Positions 9,138 to 18,108 of a stretch of 64,000 nt of DNA are shown here, in pieces. Every line of letters begins with the position of its first letter. Within the stretch, counting starts at the first letter, position 1. The position numbers and the translations under genes were made by a program. The notes below the pieces were generated by a model, which had not been told where the DNA came from, made no database searches, and was given only the letters and a program-made list of their open reading frames with translations. This stretch comes from Pseudomonas sp. BMS12. Its GTDB lineage: Bacteria; Pseudomonadota; Gammaproteobacteria; Pseudomonadales; Pseudomonadaceae. The DNA lies in the NCBI RefSeq assembly GCF_001592875.1, contig NZ_LSOF01000005.1:63912-127911 (forward strand). Direction: 5' to 3'.

Positions 9138-9503
9138 TCAGGCCTCGGCTTTGAATAGCAGGCTGCGCACGTCTTCCAGTCTTTCAGCCAGCTGCAATGC
9201 TTCTTCAGATGGGATCTGCCGAATTACATTCCCCGAGGAGCCATCTGTCACCTTCACCACAATACGGCCGGAGCCATCGTCAACGCTGAAGTTGACATCA
9301 CGGCGAACCGATTGCACAAACTCCTGGATGGTCGACACTGCCGACTCGAGCTGCTCCCGGGTGGCAGCCTGAGTCTCATTGTCTACTGCATTAACTGCCT
9401 GCTCCTCAGCAGCATTAGCCTGTTGCTTAGGGACTTCTGCAGCTGCGGGACGCCCGGTTGCAAGCACCGGATTCAGCGAATTCTTGATTGAGCCGACGTC
9501 CAT
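9138..9503 (-). CDS. flaG: FlaG-family flagellar protein
   Basis: A 121-residue FlaG-family protein between fliC and fliD, the usual place in Pseudomonas and Vibrio. The conserved C-terminal half is present: VQSVRRDVNFSVDDGSGRIV, then VKVTDGSSGNVIRQIPSEEA and LQLAERLEDVRSLLFKAEA. The N-terminus (MDVGSIKNSLNPV) is variable and Ala/Gln-rich. FlaG proteins affect filament length and cap assembly; the exact mechanism is not settled. It follows fliC past a hairpin. Confidence 0.9.
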   Translation of the reverse strand: MDVGSIKNSLNPVLATGRPAAAEVPKQQANAAEEQAVNAVDNETQAATREQLESAVSTIQEFVQSVRRDVNFSVDDGSGRIVVKVTDGSSGNVIRQIPSEEALQLAERLEDVRSLLFKAEA

Positions 9504-9526
9504 AATTTTCTCCTCACAAAGAGGTA

Positions 9527-9557
9527 GCGGGGAGAAGAGCTAAGCCCTTCTCCCCGC
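9527..9557 (-). terminator. Perfect hairpin after fliC (terminator or mRNA 3'-end stabiliser)
   Basis: An 11-bp perfect stem (GCGGGGAGAAG / CTTCTCCCCGC) with a 9-base loop lies 18 bp past the fliC stop. It lacks a T run, so it may stabilise the abundant flagellin message and only partly stop transcription into flaG. Confidence 0.6.
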
Positions 9558-9575
9558 AGTCTAGCGCTTCTGACC

Positions 9576-11069
9576 TTAACCGAGCAGGCTGAGCACAGCC
9601 TGCGGCAGCTGGTTGGCCTGAGCCAGGATCGCAGTACCGGCTTGCTGCAGGATCTGATTCTTGGTCAGCTCCGAAGTTTCGGCAGCAAAGTCGGTGTCAC
9701 GAATGCGGCTACGAGCAGCAGAGGCGTTCTCGGAGATGTTCTGCAGGTTCGAGATGGTGTTCTCAAAGCGGTTCTGCACCGCACCAAGTTGCGCTCGCTG
9801 GGAATCGATGTTGGAAATTGCGCCGTTGATGATACCCAGAGCATCCTGTGCACCAGCGGAGGTACTGATATCAATGCTAGCCACAGAGTTCAGCGAACTG
9901 AAGCCAGCATTGCCGAGAGATGCATCGATACCGGAGATCGAGAAGGCGTCTGCTGCTTCGATCTGCACCCCACCATCGGCGCGTGCACTGCCGCCGGAGA
10001 GAGCCGCACCAGAGGCAATTTCACCTGCATCAACGTCGAAGCCCCAAGCATAGAGCGCCGCAGCAGTACCCGAGCCTGCCGAGTCAGTATAGCCATCGAT
10101 GATCACAGTCTCGCCACGATCGCTGACCAGTTCGATGTAAGACCCGTTGGACTTGGCCGCGATACCAGTGGTGCCTGTTTCCTTGTTGATAGCGTCAGCC
10201 AGACTGGACAGATCGCTGGCGTCGGTAACGTTGGCCGAAATTGCCACGCCAGCACCGGCTGTATCGTTGGCACCATAAAGAGTGAAGGACACGGTACCGG
10301 TAGCAACGCCATCCAGGCTAGCAACGTTGCGGGAGTTGGCGGTCACGCCAGTGCTATCCGAAACCTTGTTGATGGCGTTAGCTACATCACGAGCAGAAAT
10401 CGCGCCACCAGAGGCACTGTTGTAAGTAAAGTTTGCAGTACCCAACTTACCTACAATCGTACCGCTAGTACCTTGATAGCCCTGAGTACCGGAGCTCAGC
10501 TCGGTGAAACCACTAGTGCCAGCAACCGAGGCGATACCGCTGGTATCGAAACGGTTGATACCAATACGGCTGGCATCGGAGGAACCGATAGAGACGTTGA
10601 TGGTTTCGTAAGCGTTAGCACCGACCTGGAAGCTCTGCGAGCCAAAGGTACCGTCAAGAATCTTGCGACCGCCGAAGCTGGTGGTATCAGCGATACGATT
10701 CAGTTCCTGCTGCAACTGAGCAACTTCGCCTTGCAAAGCAGCACGTTCGGTAGCGCCATTGGAACCGTTGGCAGCTTGCAGGGACAGGTCACGCATACGC
10801 TGCAAGATACCGGTGGACTGTTGCAGGGCACCTTCAGCGGTTTGCGATAGAGAGATACCATCGTTGGCGTTGCGAGTCGCCACGTTCAGACCGTTGATCT
10901 GGCTGGTCAGACGGTTGGAAATCTGCAGACCAGCAGCGTCATCTTTGGCGCTGTTGATACGGAAACCAGTGGACAGGCGCTGGAGGGAGGTATCCAGGCC
11001 TTTGGACGAGGTATTGAGGTTACGCTGAGTGTTCAGCGAAGCGACGTTTGTGTTGACTGTCAGGGCCAT
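9576..11069 (-). CDS. fliC: Flagellin FliC
   Basis: The filament subunit (497 residues). The ATG at 11069 ([19 protein letters not shown]) has TTTGGAGG upstream. The conserved N-terminal D0/D1 ([39 protein letters not shown]) and C-terminal D1/D0 ([38 protein letters not shown]) flank a variable surface domain of about 220 residues rich in Ser, Thr, Ala and Gly. That domain is the usual target of O-glycosylation, and the sugar-modification island ends directly upstream of the fliC promoter. Expression is from a textbook sigma-28 promoter. Confidence 0.98.
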   Translation of the reverse strand: MALTVNTNVASLNTQRNLNTSSKGLDTSLQRLSTGFRINSAKDDAAGLQISNRLTSQINGLNVATRNANDGISLSQTAEGALQQSTGILQRMRDLSLQAANGSNGATERAALQGEVAQLQQELNRIADTTSFGGRKILDGTFGSQSFQVGANAYETINVSIGSSDASRIGINRFDTSGIASVAGTSGFTELSSGTQGYQGTSGTIVGKLGTANFTYNSASGGAISARDVANAINKVSDSTGVTANSRNVASLDGVATGTVSFTLYGANDTAGAGVAISANVTDASDLSSLADAINKETGTTGIAAKSNGSYIELVSDRGETVIIDGYTDSAGSGTAAALYAWGFDVDAGEIASGAALSGGSARADGGVQIEAADAFSISGIDASLGNAGFSSLNSVASIDISTSAGAQDALGIINGAISNIDSQRAQLGAVQNRFENTISNLQNISENASAARSRIRDTDFAAETSELTKNQILQQAGTAILAQANQLPQAVLSLLG

Positions 11070-11169
11070 GGTGTTTGCCTCCAAAGGACCGTGCTACTGA
11101 GTTTGTCTGAGCCTGCGAGCTTCGGGCCTGCTTTGCTCAGACGCCCCATAAAGTTCGCATTCGGTATTT

Positions 11170-11196
11170 GTATCGGCGTACCAGCTTGGACCTTTA
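11170..11196 (-). promoter_or_regulatory. Sigma-28 (FliA) promoter of fliC
   Basis: The minus strand reads TAAAGGTC, 11 bases, GCCGATAC, matching TAAAGTTT-N11-GCCGATAA with the correct spacer. It lies about 100 bp before the fliC ATG in an AT-rich region. Confidence 0.92.
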
Positions 11197-11266
11197 GAGT
11201 TTTTTAGAGCTTAAATGAGATTTTTTTTCTACAACAAAAACAAACACTTGAAAAAATGAAAAGCTC

Positions 11267-11299
11267 AAAAAAAGGCGGCTGCCGGATTTCCGCCAGCAA
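11267..11299 (-). terminator. Terminator after the glycosyltransferase gene
   Basis: On the minus strand GCTGGCGG / CCGGCAGC (one mismatch) and a CCGCC foot are followed by seven T. It lies just past the stop at 11318 and insulates the sugar-modification operon from the fliC promoter. Confidence 0.7.
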
Positions 11300-11317
11300 G
11301 CCAACCTGCCGAGGGAG

Positions 11318-14300
11318 CTAGTTCAGTGCCCAGGCCTGTCGCCAGCGCTCGAGATTCTCGCCATCGAGCATCCACTCCGCCTTAACCTTCGCATGTAACT
11401 GGTCACCAAGCTTGGCGGTAGCATCCAGATCGCTGATATGCATGCGAATGGCGTCCACCCAGTCCTTGAAACGATTCTTCACCCGGGTTACTGGCAAGTC
11501 ACCCTGGTAGCAACGGATGTCACTGCACACCACGGGAAAGCCACAGGCGCCATATTCCAACAGACGCAGGTTGCTCTTGCATTCGTTAAACAGGTTCTGC
11601 TCGACCGGAGCCAAGGCCAAATCCAGATCCAGCCTGGCCAGCGCTTGTGGATATAGATCGATGTCTACCCCCGCGTGGATCTCTTTGACATAGGGAAGTA
11701 TCTCCGCTGGGCACATGCCGAAGAACACCCACTCCACTTCATCGGCCAGCTCTTTGACCACATCCACTATCAGCCCCAGATCGCCTGTATGACTGCTGCC
11801 TCCGGCCCAACCAATACGGGGCTTCTGTCCGCGTCGGCGCTGACTGGAAAGATTATCCCACCACTCCTTGGGCAGGCAGTTCTTGGCGACAACGATATCG
11901 TCGTGCAACCCACCAAAAGCCTCGGCCAGAGCATCAGTGGACACCACGAAGCGATCCACATAACCAAGCCCTCGACGCAGTGAGCGAAGAATATCCTTCG
12001 GCATGTTCTCCCGATGCACGCTCTTCATCGGCAGGTTGGGCAGGTAGTCGTCCAACTCGTAGACCTTAAAAGCCCTAGAGAATGCCTTGATACGACGCAT
12101 GGCCTCCAAGCGATCATCGCCAATCTGGCGCTGCAGGATGATGACATCCGGGTCGTACCTCTGCAGGTCTACAACCTGCAACAGACCGTGGGACAGCATG
12201 CCGTCGATCTGCCCACTGTCGCGCAAGGCTCGAAACGGGCGCATCACACGATAGTTGCCGCAGCCCCAGGGATCAGCAGGATGAGCAAGAACCACAGGCA
12301 CGGGACGCCAAGTCAGCGGCCGCCAAGTCAACTGGACATCGGGCTCTAGCTCGAAAGCCCGGCCATTGAGCGACAAATTGCGGTTGTACGCCGGGTCATT
12401 CGCCAGGGCCGGCAGCCATTTCTCGTACATGAGATCCTGCTCACCAGCAAAACGCTTGCGTTTGGCATCGGCGGCCTTGGGGTCGATGCGCGTCTGGCTG
12501 ACACTACCTTCGTGCATCACCACTGCGTGCGGTGTCCAGACGATGAGATGACCAGCCTCGCGCACTTTCAGGCACAGGTCCACGTCGTTATAGGAAACCT
12601 TGAAGCTCAACTCATCCAGGCCGTCGACTTCTTCATAGACAGACTTGCGGATCATTAGACAGGCCGCGGTCACCGCGCTGTAGTTCTGATCAACCTGCAA
12701 ACGCTGCATATAGCCAGGCGCATCCATTGGCTCGCCGATAAAGGGGTGATCCGCCGGTCCGCGCAGCCCCAGCACTACACCAGCATGTTGAATTTTGCCG
12801 TCCGGATAGAGCAGCTTGGCTCCGACCACCCCGACCTCAGGACGCTGGGCATGGTTAAGCAACTCATCCAACCAAGTTTCACTGATGATTGCCGTATCGT
12901 TGTTCAGCAGCACCAGATACTCGCCACGCGCCTCACGCGCAGCCATGTTGTTGATCGCGGAATAGTTGAATGGGTGCGGATAACGCAGCACCCTGACCTT
13001 GTCCTCACCCATCTGCTCGACGGCTGCTAACCAAGACAGAGCCTCAGGAGTCTGACTGGCGTTATCGACAATCAGAACCTCATAGTTCGAGTAGTGAGTC
13101 CTCTCCAGCAAACTCTCCACACAACGCTGCAATACCGGCAGCTGATCCTTAGTCGGAATAATGATGGAAACCAACGGCTGCTGTGGATGCCCATAACTCA
13201 CACGATAACGGCCTGGAAGGCTTGCACGCAGCTCAGCGTTGACATAGCCGCGTCGTTGCAGATGCTCCAACAGAGCGTTCTGCTCATCCACGCTGTCGAC
13301 CAGAGCCGGGGCCGCTGTAATCAACAGCGGCTCGTCAACGTGACCCAGCCCGCTCATGCCTTCACGCTCGATCAAGCGCAACAGCAGCTCGAACTCTAGA
13401 GCCCCAGCGAAGCGCGAATCGAAGCCTCCCGCCTCGATAAATACCTTCCGGCTAAACAGCCAGTGACGCGCCATCAACGCTGGGAAGCTGAGCAGCAGAT
13501 CCAAGTTGAAACCTGGACGGAACGCAGCACCCAGCGAGCCATCTGGTAGACGCTGCAGCTCGTCACCATAGACAGCCCGGCATCCGCTGCCGCCTAACAA
13601 CTCCAGAGCCATCATCATCAACCCACTGGGGGCAAACTCCTCGCCCGCATCGACCAGCATCAGCCAGTCCCAGTCTGCACTTGAGACCAAGCTGTTCATG
13701 GTGGTGACATAACTGCAGGCATCCACACATACGAAATGCAGCTTGGAATCGGAGTGAGTCACAGGCACCTCGCCGACGGTCAGCACGACTATCTTCAGCG
13801 TGGCGTACAGTCCTCGTTCCAGTCCCAGACTACGTATGGTGGCCATTAGCTTCTGGGTGTCACCCTGCAGATCAAGCACCATGATACCTAGCCTGGGGCC
13901 GCCATCATGCCGACAGAGATAGTCGTTAATCATCCGATTCTGCACCGGTGTTGGTAGCCGTGCCTCGAACCAGCGCTGCAACTCCGGCTTGGCCGGTTCA
14001 GGCAGAGGAACGCCGCCTGCATCGCATTGCGACGGAAAAGCTTCTACCGATGACTGTGGCGCTTCCTCCACCAGCTTGAGTCGCTCAGCTTCTTCGGCCA
14101 GGCGTAGCCGCAAAGGGAACAGATTCCAGTCTTCATCCGGCCCAGAGAGTGCACGGCAGAGCACCTGCCCCTCCGATTGTGGGCGGTAGAGCCCCATGCT
14201 TCTGATCTGGGAAGAGAAGACCTGCACACCCTTGCGCCACAACGGTAACATATCGCCCTGCTGCTGACGTTGCTCAGCATGTTTGCGGAAACAGGACAGC

Positions 14301-14953
14301 GCGTCGCATAGATAGGCCATGTCGCCGTGTCGCAAGACATTGACATACATAGCAAGGTCATTGATGGCCCGCACCGTCTGTCCATCAAGGCAACAGACGT
14401 TGGGTGTGATATCAGCAAGATGCTCACGGCGGAACATCACAGTACTAGGCTCGCCGATGAAGTTCATGGGCGAATTAGCCAGGTAGGAGATCAGGTCGCT
14501 TCCGCGGACCACAGTATCCTGCTTGAACGGGTTACAACTGGCGGGCATGTCCGGTAGCGGTAGGCCGGACTCGTCGATCAACAGGCGGCGAGATGTCACC
14601 AATGTGACTCCGGGGTTCGCCAGAAACACGTCGATCATGCGCTCAACGCAGTCGCCCAACAGTATGTCGTCGTCGTTGAGAAACTTGACGAAGTCCCCTC
14701 TGGCCTCCACGACACACTGGGTGTAGTTCATCAACCCACCTAAACCCGGTTGATTGCGAATTACCCGGATATCTCGATTATTGCGGCCGAGATGACGCGC
14801 CAGGATCCGCTGAATATCGTCCGTTGGGCAGTCATCGCTAACCAGAATTTCCAGTGCCTGATAGCTCTGGCTGACTGCACTGAGCAGCGCGGCCTCAAAG
14901 TGGCGGGGCTTGAAGGTAGGGATGACGATGCTGACGAGTGGCAGTTTGCTCAC
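11318..14953 (-). CDS. Giant multidomain glycosyltransferase, FgtA/RfbC-like (probable flagellin glycosyltransferase)
   Basis: A 1211-residue protein with several transferase modules in one chain. Residues 1-240 form a GT2 domain (LVSIVIPTFKPRHFEAALLS, SDDCPTDD, KFLNDDD). Residues about 350-560 look like a degenerate second GT-A fold (WLMLVDAGEEF, VYGDELQRL). Residues about 595-850 form another GT2 domain (LVSIIIPTKDQLPVLQRCV, LLNNDTAI, YNDVDLCLKVREAG). Residues about 885-1211 form a GT-B-like domain (GNYRVMRPF, RIGWAGGSSHTGDL, NLRLLEYGACGFPVVCSD). Large enzymes of this type beside fliC (PA1091, fgt1/fgt2 of P. syringae) glycosylate flagellin. It is the last gene of the island. Which domain adds which sugar cannot be read from the sequence. 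Confidence 0.88.
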   Translation of the reverse strand: MSKLPLVSIVIPTFKPRHFEAALLSAVSQSYQALEILVSDDCPTDDIQRILARHLGRNNRDIRVIRNQPGLGGLMNYTQCVVEARGDFVKFLNDDDILLGDCVERMIDVFLANPGVTLVTSRRLLIDESGLPLPDMPASCNPFKQDTVVRGSDLISYLANSPMNFIGEPSTVMFRREHLADITPNVCCLDGQTVRAINDLAMYVNVLRHGDMAYLCDALSCFRKHAEQRQQQGDMLPLWRKGVQVFSSQIRSMGLYRPQSEGQVLCRALSGPDEDWNLFPLRLRLAEEAERLKLVEEAPQSSVEAFPSQCDAGGVPLPEPAKPELQRWFEARLPTPVQNRMINDYLCRHDGGPRLGIMVLDLQGDTQKLMATIRSLGLERGLYATLKIVVLTVGEVPVTHSDSKLHFVCVDACSYVTTMNSLVSSADWDWLMLVDAGEEFAPSGLMMMALELLGGSGCRAVYGDELQRLPDGSLGAAFRPGFNLDLLLSFPALMARHWLFSRKVFIEAGGFDSRFAGALEFELLLRLIEREGMSGLGHVDEPLLITAAPALVDSVDEQNALLEHLQRRGYVNAELRASLPGRYRVSYGHPQQPLVSIIIPTKDQLPVLQRCVESLLERTHYSNYEVLIVDNASQTPEALSWLAAVEQMGEDKVRVLRYPHPFNYSAINNMAAREARGEYLVLLNNDTAIISETWLDELLNHAQRPEVGVVGAKLLYPDGKIQHAGVVLGLRGPADHPFIGEPMDAPGYMQRLQVDQNYSAVTAACLMIRKSVYEEVDGLDELSFKVSYNDVDLCLKVREAGHLIVWTPHAVVMHEGSVSQTRIDPKAADAKRKRFAGEQDLMYEKWLPALANDPAYNRNLSLNGRAFELEPDVQLTWRPLTWRPVPVVLAHPADPWGCGNYRVMRPFRALRDSGQIDGMLSHGLLQVVDLQRYDPDVIILQRQIGDDRLEAMRRIKAFSRAFKVYELDDYLPNLPMKSVHRENMPKDILRSLRRGLGYVDRFVVSTDALAEAFGGLHDDIVVAKNCLPKEWWDNLSSQRRRGQKPRIGWAGGSSHTGDLGLIVDVVKELADEVEWVFFGMCPAEILPYVKEIHAGVDIDLYPQALARLDLDLALAPVEQNLFNECKSNLRLLEYGACGFPVVCSDIRCYQGDLPVTRVKNRFKDWVDAIRMHISDLDATAKLGDQLHAKVKAEWMLDGENLERWRQAWALN

Positions 14954-14997
14954 GTGGCGATTCCTGAAGAGTCGGCGAGATGGCTATACATGCTGGC

Positions 14998-15717
14998 TCA
15001 AGCCTCAATGATTCGGGCATTGCGGAACAGTGCTTCACGCACTGTCTGTGGGGGATTCCACATCAATACATCCAGGATTGATAAACCCGGTTCGTAAACG
15101 TAGGGCGCCGTGTCATAACGAAATTCGGAAAACTCCAGGAATTGCAACTCCACGCTATGCAGGGAGAACTCCTTCGAATCAAACAGAGCTCGCCCCCCCA
15201 TGGGGTTGATATAGGTATCAGCCCCGAGCTGTCGACTAATGGCCGGTGCCCATGCTCCCGGATGGTCAGGCACCTGCGGATCCAGCGCCAATTCCGAACA
15301 GATCGAATACTCGAATGGCAGCTCGAGATAGCGGCAAACTGCGGCCAAACCACGAGTATTCAGCCTAACCAGTGAGTCGTCACCGGCCGAGGAAAAAACG
15401 TCACTTACCAGACCAGTCACCTGCTGGTAGAAAGGAGCCTTGCGTCGATAGTGAGTGAGTTTGCCGAGGATGCTGGTACGACTTTTTTCCATACTCTGAA
15501 CGCGAGCTTCCCTGGTCAGGATGGAAATCGAAGAGTTGCTCAGTGGCAGGTTGACATAGTTCCAGCCTGATTGCGGATGCAGTACCCGATTACGGCTCAT
15601 CCAGGATTTTGGCGTGTATTGCGTAACATCGAATACCACCCAGCGATCTGTATGAGCGATGAGCGAAAAATGCCCCAAGTAAGGGAAGAAATAAGGCTGC
15701 ATGATCCCTAGCTTCAC
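14998..15717 (-). CDS. WbqC-family protein
   Basis: A 239-residue WbqC-family protein, known from O-antigen and flagellar sugar clusters and of unproven chemistry. Family motifs are visible: KLGIMQPYFFPYLGHF at the start, SWMSRNRVLHPQSGWNYVNL in the middle, and TYINPMGGRALFD. I chose the GTG at 15717, which shares GTGA with the stop of the upstream aminotransferase; earlier ATG codons would read Cys-rich junk inside that gene. Coupling to an aminotransferase suggests it acts on the amino-sugar product, perhaps in N-acylation, which is inference. There is no signal peptide or membrane span. Confidence 0.85.
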   Translation of the reverse strand: MKLGIMQPYFFPYLGHFSLIAHTDRWVVFDVTQYTPKSWMSRNRVLHPQSGWNYVNLPLSNSSISILTREARVQSMEKSRTSILGKLTHYRRKAPFYQQVTGLVSDVFSSAGDDSLVRLNTRGLAAVCRYLELPFEYSICSELALDPQVPDHPGAWAPAISRQLGADTYINPMGGRALFDSKEFSLHSVELQFLEFSEFRYDTAPYVYEPGLSILDVLMWNPPQTVREALFRNARIIEA

Positions 15718-16913
15718 GCCTGCCCCTCCAGCACAGCACGTATCTTGGCAGCACACTCTCTTGCCAGCCTGATCAAGCTGGCGATATTACGAGCAGCCTG
15801 GGGATCAACCAACTGGCCGATAGGTAACTGCAGTACCTTGCCACATAGCGCCTCGGTAACCGGCAAGTGCTCGGAGACTGCAGGAAACATTTCGATATAA
15901 GGTGGACAGCGATGGATTCCTGGATAGAAATAACGCCGAGCCAAGATATTTTCCGCCCGCAAGACGGTCTGTAGCTGGTCTCGGTTGAGACCGAACTGCT
16001 CAGCGTCCACTTCACACACCACATACTGATAATTGGTGACGCTAGCCAAACGCGGCTCGAGTAAACGCAAGCCGGGCACCCCCTCGAGACCCTCCTTGTA
16101 TTCCGCATATATCTCTTGGTTACGCTCGATGATTCCAGGAAAAGCTTCAAGGCTAAGCAAGGCTATTGCCGCCTGCGCCTCAGACATTCGGCCATTGGCC
16201 GTACGGCTGACCGACACAAGTCGACCCGCACCATAACTGCTACGAATGTTGCGCAGGCGAGCCGCCAACTCGTCATCGTTGGTGCAAACGCACCCCCCTT
16301 CTGCGGCACTAAGCACCTTGGTCGCATGGAAAGAGAAAACTTCTACGGTGCCGATTGAGCCCACTGCCCGCCCTTCCAGCTCGCAGCCGAACGCATGTGC
16401 AGAGTCGTAGTAAAGAGGCACACCGCGCTGCTTGGCCAGCGAGCTCAGAGCCCGGTGATCGCAAACATCTCCCCACAAATTAACAGCCAAGATCGCACTG
16501 ACACGATCATCGTCGAGGAGTAACGCAACCTTCTGTGGATCAAGCTGATGGGTCAGCGGATCGACATCACAGAAGAGTGGTTCGAGCCCCGCCCAAGTCA
16601 AGGACTGAGAGGTCGCCACAAAAGAAAATGACGGAGTAATTACCCGCCCACTGAGCTCCAAGGCATCGGCAGCCATGAGCAGGCCGATGGTTGCATTAGT
16701 GACACAAATGGCATGGCGGACGCCAAGCCGCTCCTGCAACACAAGCTCAAGCTGTTGGGTCAATGGCCCTTGGTTGGTGTAGTACTGGCGCTCGAAAATT
16801 CCACGCATGGCAGTCTCGTAAGCCGACCATTCGGGAAAATACAGCTGCCCTACCGGCAAAGGATCAGAGAAGTTCGCCGCCCCTCCTAGAATGGCAAGTT
16901 GAGCAGTGCTCAT
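15714..16913 (-). CDS. DegT/DnrJ/EryC1/StrS aminotransferase (nucleotide-sugar, VioA-like)
   Basis: A PLP-dependent sugar aminotransferase of 399 residues. Key family features: RQYYTNQGPLTQQLE near the start, the PLP-contacting Asp170 with His173 in YYDSAHAFG, and the Schiff-base Lys199 in FSFHATKVLSAAEGG. The family transfers an amino group from glutamate to a keto-sugar nucleotide. The N-terminal pattern resembles enzymes making dTDP-4-amino-4,6-dideoxyglucose, the viosamine precursor found on P. syringae flagellin. Substrate is inferred. It overlaps the WbqC gene and the preceding aminotransferase gene by 4 bp each, so translation is coupled. Confidence 0.9.
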   Translation of the reverse strand: MSTAQLAILGGAANFSDPLPVGQLYFPEWSAYETAMRGIFERQYYTNQGPLTQQLELVLQERLGVRHAICVTNATIGLLMAADALELSGRVITPSFSFVATSQSLTWAGLEPLFCDVDPLTHQLDPQKVALLLDDDRVSAILAVNLWGDVCDHRALSSLAKQRGVPLYYDSAHAFGCELEGRAVGSIGTVEVFSFHATKVLSAAEGGCVCTNDDELAARLRNIRSSYGAGRLVSVSRTANGRMSEAQAAIALLSLEAFPGIIERNQEIYAEYKEGLEGVPGLRLLEPRLASVTNYQYVVCEVDAEQFGLNRDQLQTVLRAENILARRYFYPGIHRCPPYIEMFPAVSEHLPVTEALCGKVLQLPIGQLVDPQAARNIASLIRLARECAAKIRAVLEGQA

Positions 16914-18106
16914 GCACCCCTCCTGTTATTAAGCTCGACGGCGTTGTCGTGAAGGAAGCGCATGAGCTGGGCGACCTGACTGATATCACTCTCGTCGACG
17001 AAGTGTCCGCAAGGCAAAAGCATGAACTGCTCAGCAAGATGCTCGGTCAGCGGCAACGGCCCAGAAATGGTTGGATAGTCACAAGGCTTAAGATGCAAAG
17101 GTGGAGAATAATAGGCTCTGGCCAGCACCTTCTCGGCATTCAAGACGGCAAGAGTCTGGGCGCGGGAGAGCGGCCAGTCATCAAGCAGTTCAACTAGAAT
17201 ATTCTTAAATCCGCTACGCTCGCTTTCATCGAACGGCACCAGACGCACACCCGGTAAGCCCGCTAGCTCGCGCTGATAGGTACGATAGCGCTCAGTATTA
17301 CGAGTGACTTGCGTACCAAGCTCGTCAAGTCCAGCCAGAGCCATAGCTGCATGCACCTCATTCAACTTGGCGTTCATACCGAGCTCTTGGACATTATCAG
17401 GGGTGTAAAAGCCAAATCCGCGAATCTGTACCAGACGTGTTGCCAACTCCGAGTCGTTGGTAGTGATGTAGCCTCCCTCGAAGCCATTGAGTAGCTTACT
17501 GGCGTGCAGGGAGAAACACTCGGCTCGTCCGAAGCTGCCGACCTTGCGTCCAGCATAGGTCTCATAAACCGACTCAACCGCATCGATGAACAATGGCACG
17601 CCGCTTTCTGCTGAAAGCAGCTCAAGGGCTGAGACATCACAACAATTGATAATCGGATGAACCCCCAGGAGCAAAGCTGTGTGCTCGTTGACATGTTCAC
17701 GCATAGTTTCAGCACTGACGGCCAGACTCTGCCGGTCGACCTCGCAGAAGCGAGGTACCAGGCCTGCCCAAGCGGCTACATCAGCCATCCGTCTATAGGT
17801 GAGCGAAGGCATCAGTAGCTCACGCCGACCCGGTAAGGCCAGAGCCTTGATGGTTAGCACCAGTGCCCAGAATCCGCTGCAGAACGTGACGCAGTGTTCG
17901 GCACCATGGAACTGAGCCAACCGTTGCTCCAACTGTTGAACCAAGGGACCGCTATTGGAGAATTGATGCGCGTCGAAGAAAGTGCGGGAGTACTCGAGGA
18001 AACGCTCGAACGATGGTCGCACCAAACTTGACGTTGATTTGGGAGCAACAAACAAGGGCTTGCCACCGTACAGAGCCAGATCATCACAACCCGTTTTGAC
18101 AGCCAT
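16910..18106 (-). CDS. Second DegT-family aminotransferase, divergent cofactor pocket
   Basis: A 398-residue paralog of the next gene. Lys204 in CFSLHASKLLNGFEGGYITT is the likely PLP lysine. The segment with PLP-contacting Asp175 reads FIDAVESVYETY instead of the usual D-[SA]-A-[HQ]-A, so the residue that normally stacks or helps catalysis is replaced. It may use another keto-sugar, or act as a dehydratase-like or partner subunit; these are inferences. Two bases separate its start from the methyltransferase stop, and a 4-bp ATGA overlap joins it to the next aminotransferase. Base composition is more AT-rich than in the housekeeping part of the window. Confidence 0.87.
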   Translation of the reverse strand: MAVKTGCDDLALYGGKPLFVAPKSTSSLVRPSFERFLEYSRTFFDAHQFSNSGPLVQQLEQRLAQFHGAEHCVTFCSGFWALVLTIKALALPGRRELLMPSLTYRRMADVAAWAGLVPRFCEVDRQSLAVSAETMREHVNEHTALLLGVHPIINCCDVSALELLSAESGVPLFIDAVESVYETYAGRKVGSFGRAECFSLHASKLLNGFEGGYITTNDSELATRLVQIRGFGFYTPDNVQELGMNAKLNEVHAAMALAGLDELGTQVTRNTERYRTYQRELAGLPGVRLVPFDESERSGFKNILVELLDDWPLSRAQTLAVLNAEKVLARAYYSPPLHLKPCDYPTISGPLPLTEHLAEQFMLLPCGHFVDESDISQVAQLMRFLHDNAVELNNRRGA

Positions 18107-18108
18107 AG

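Noticed and set aside
11200..11272. AT-rich tract upstream of fliC considered as a transfer junction or insertion scar
   Set aside because: It is explained by the sigma-28 promoter region and the T run of the preceding terminator; no flanking repeats or transposase remnants are seen.
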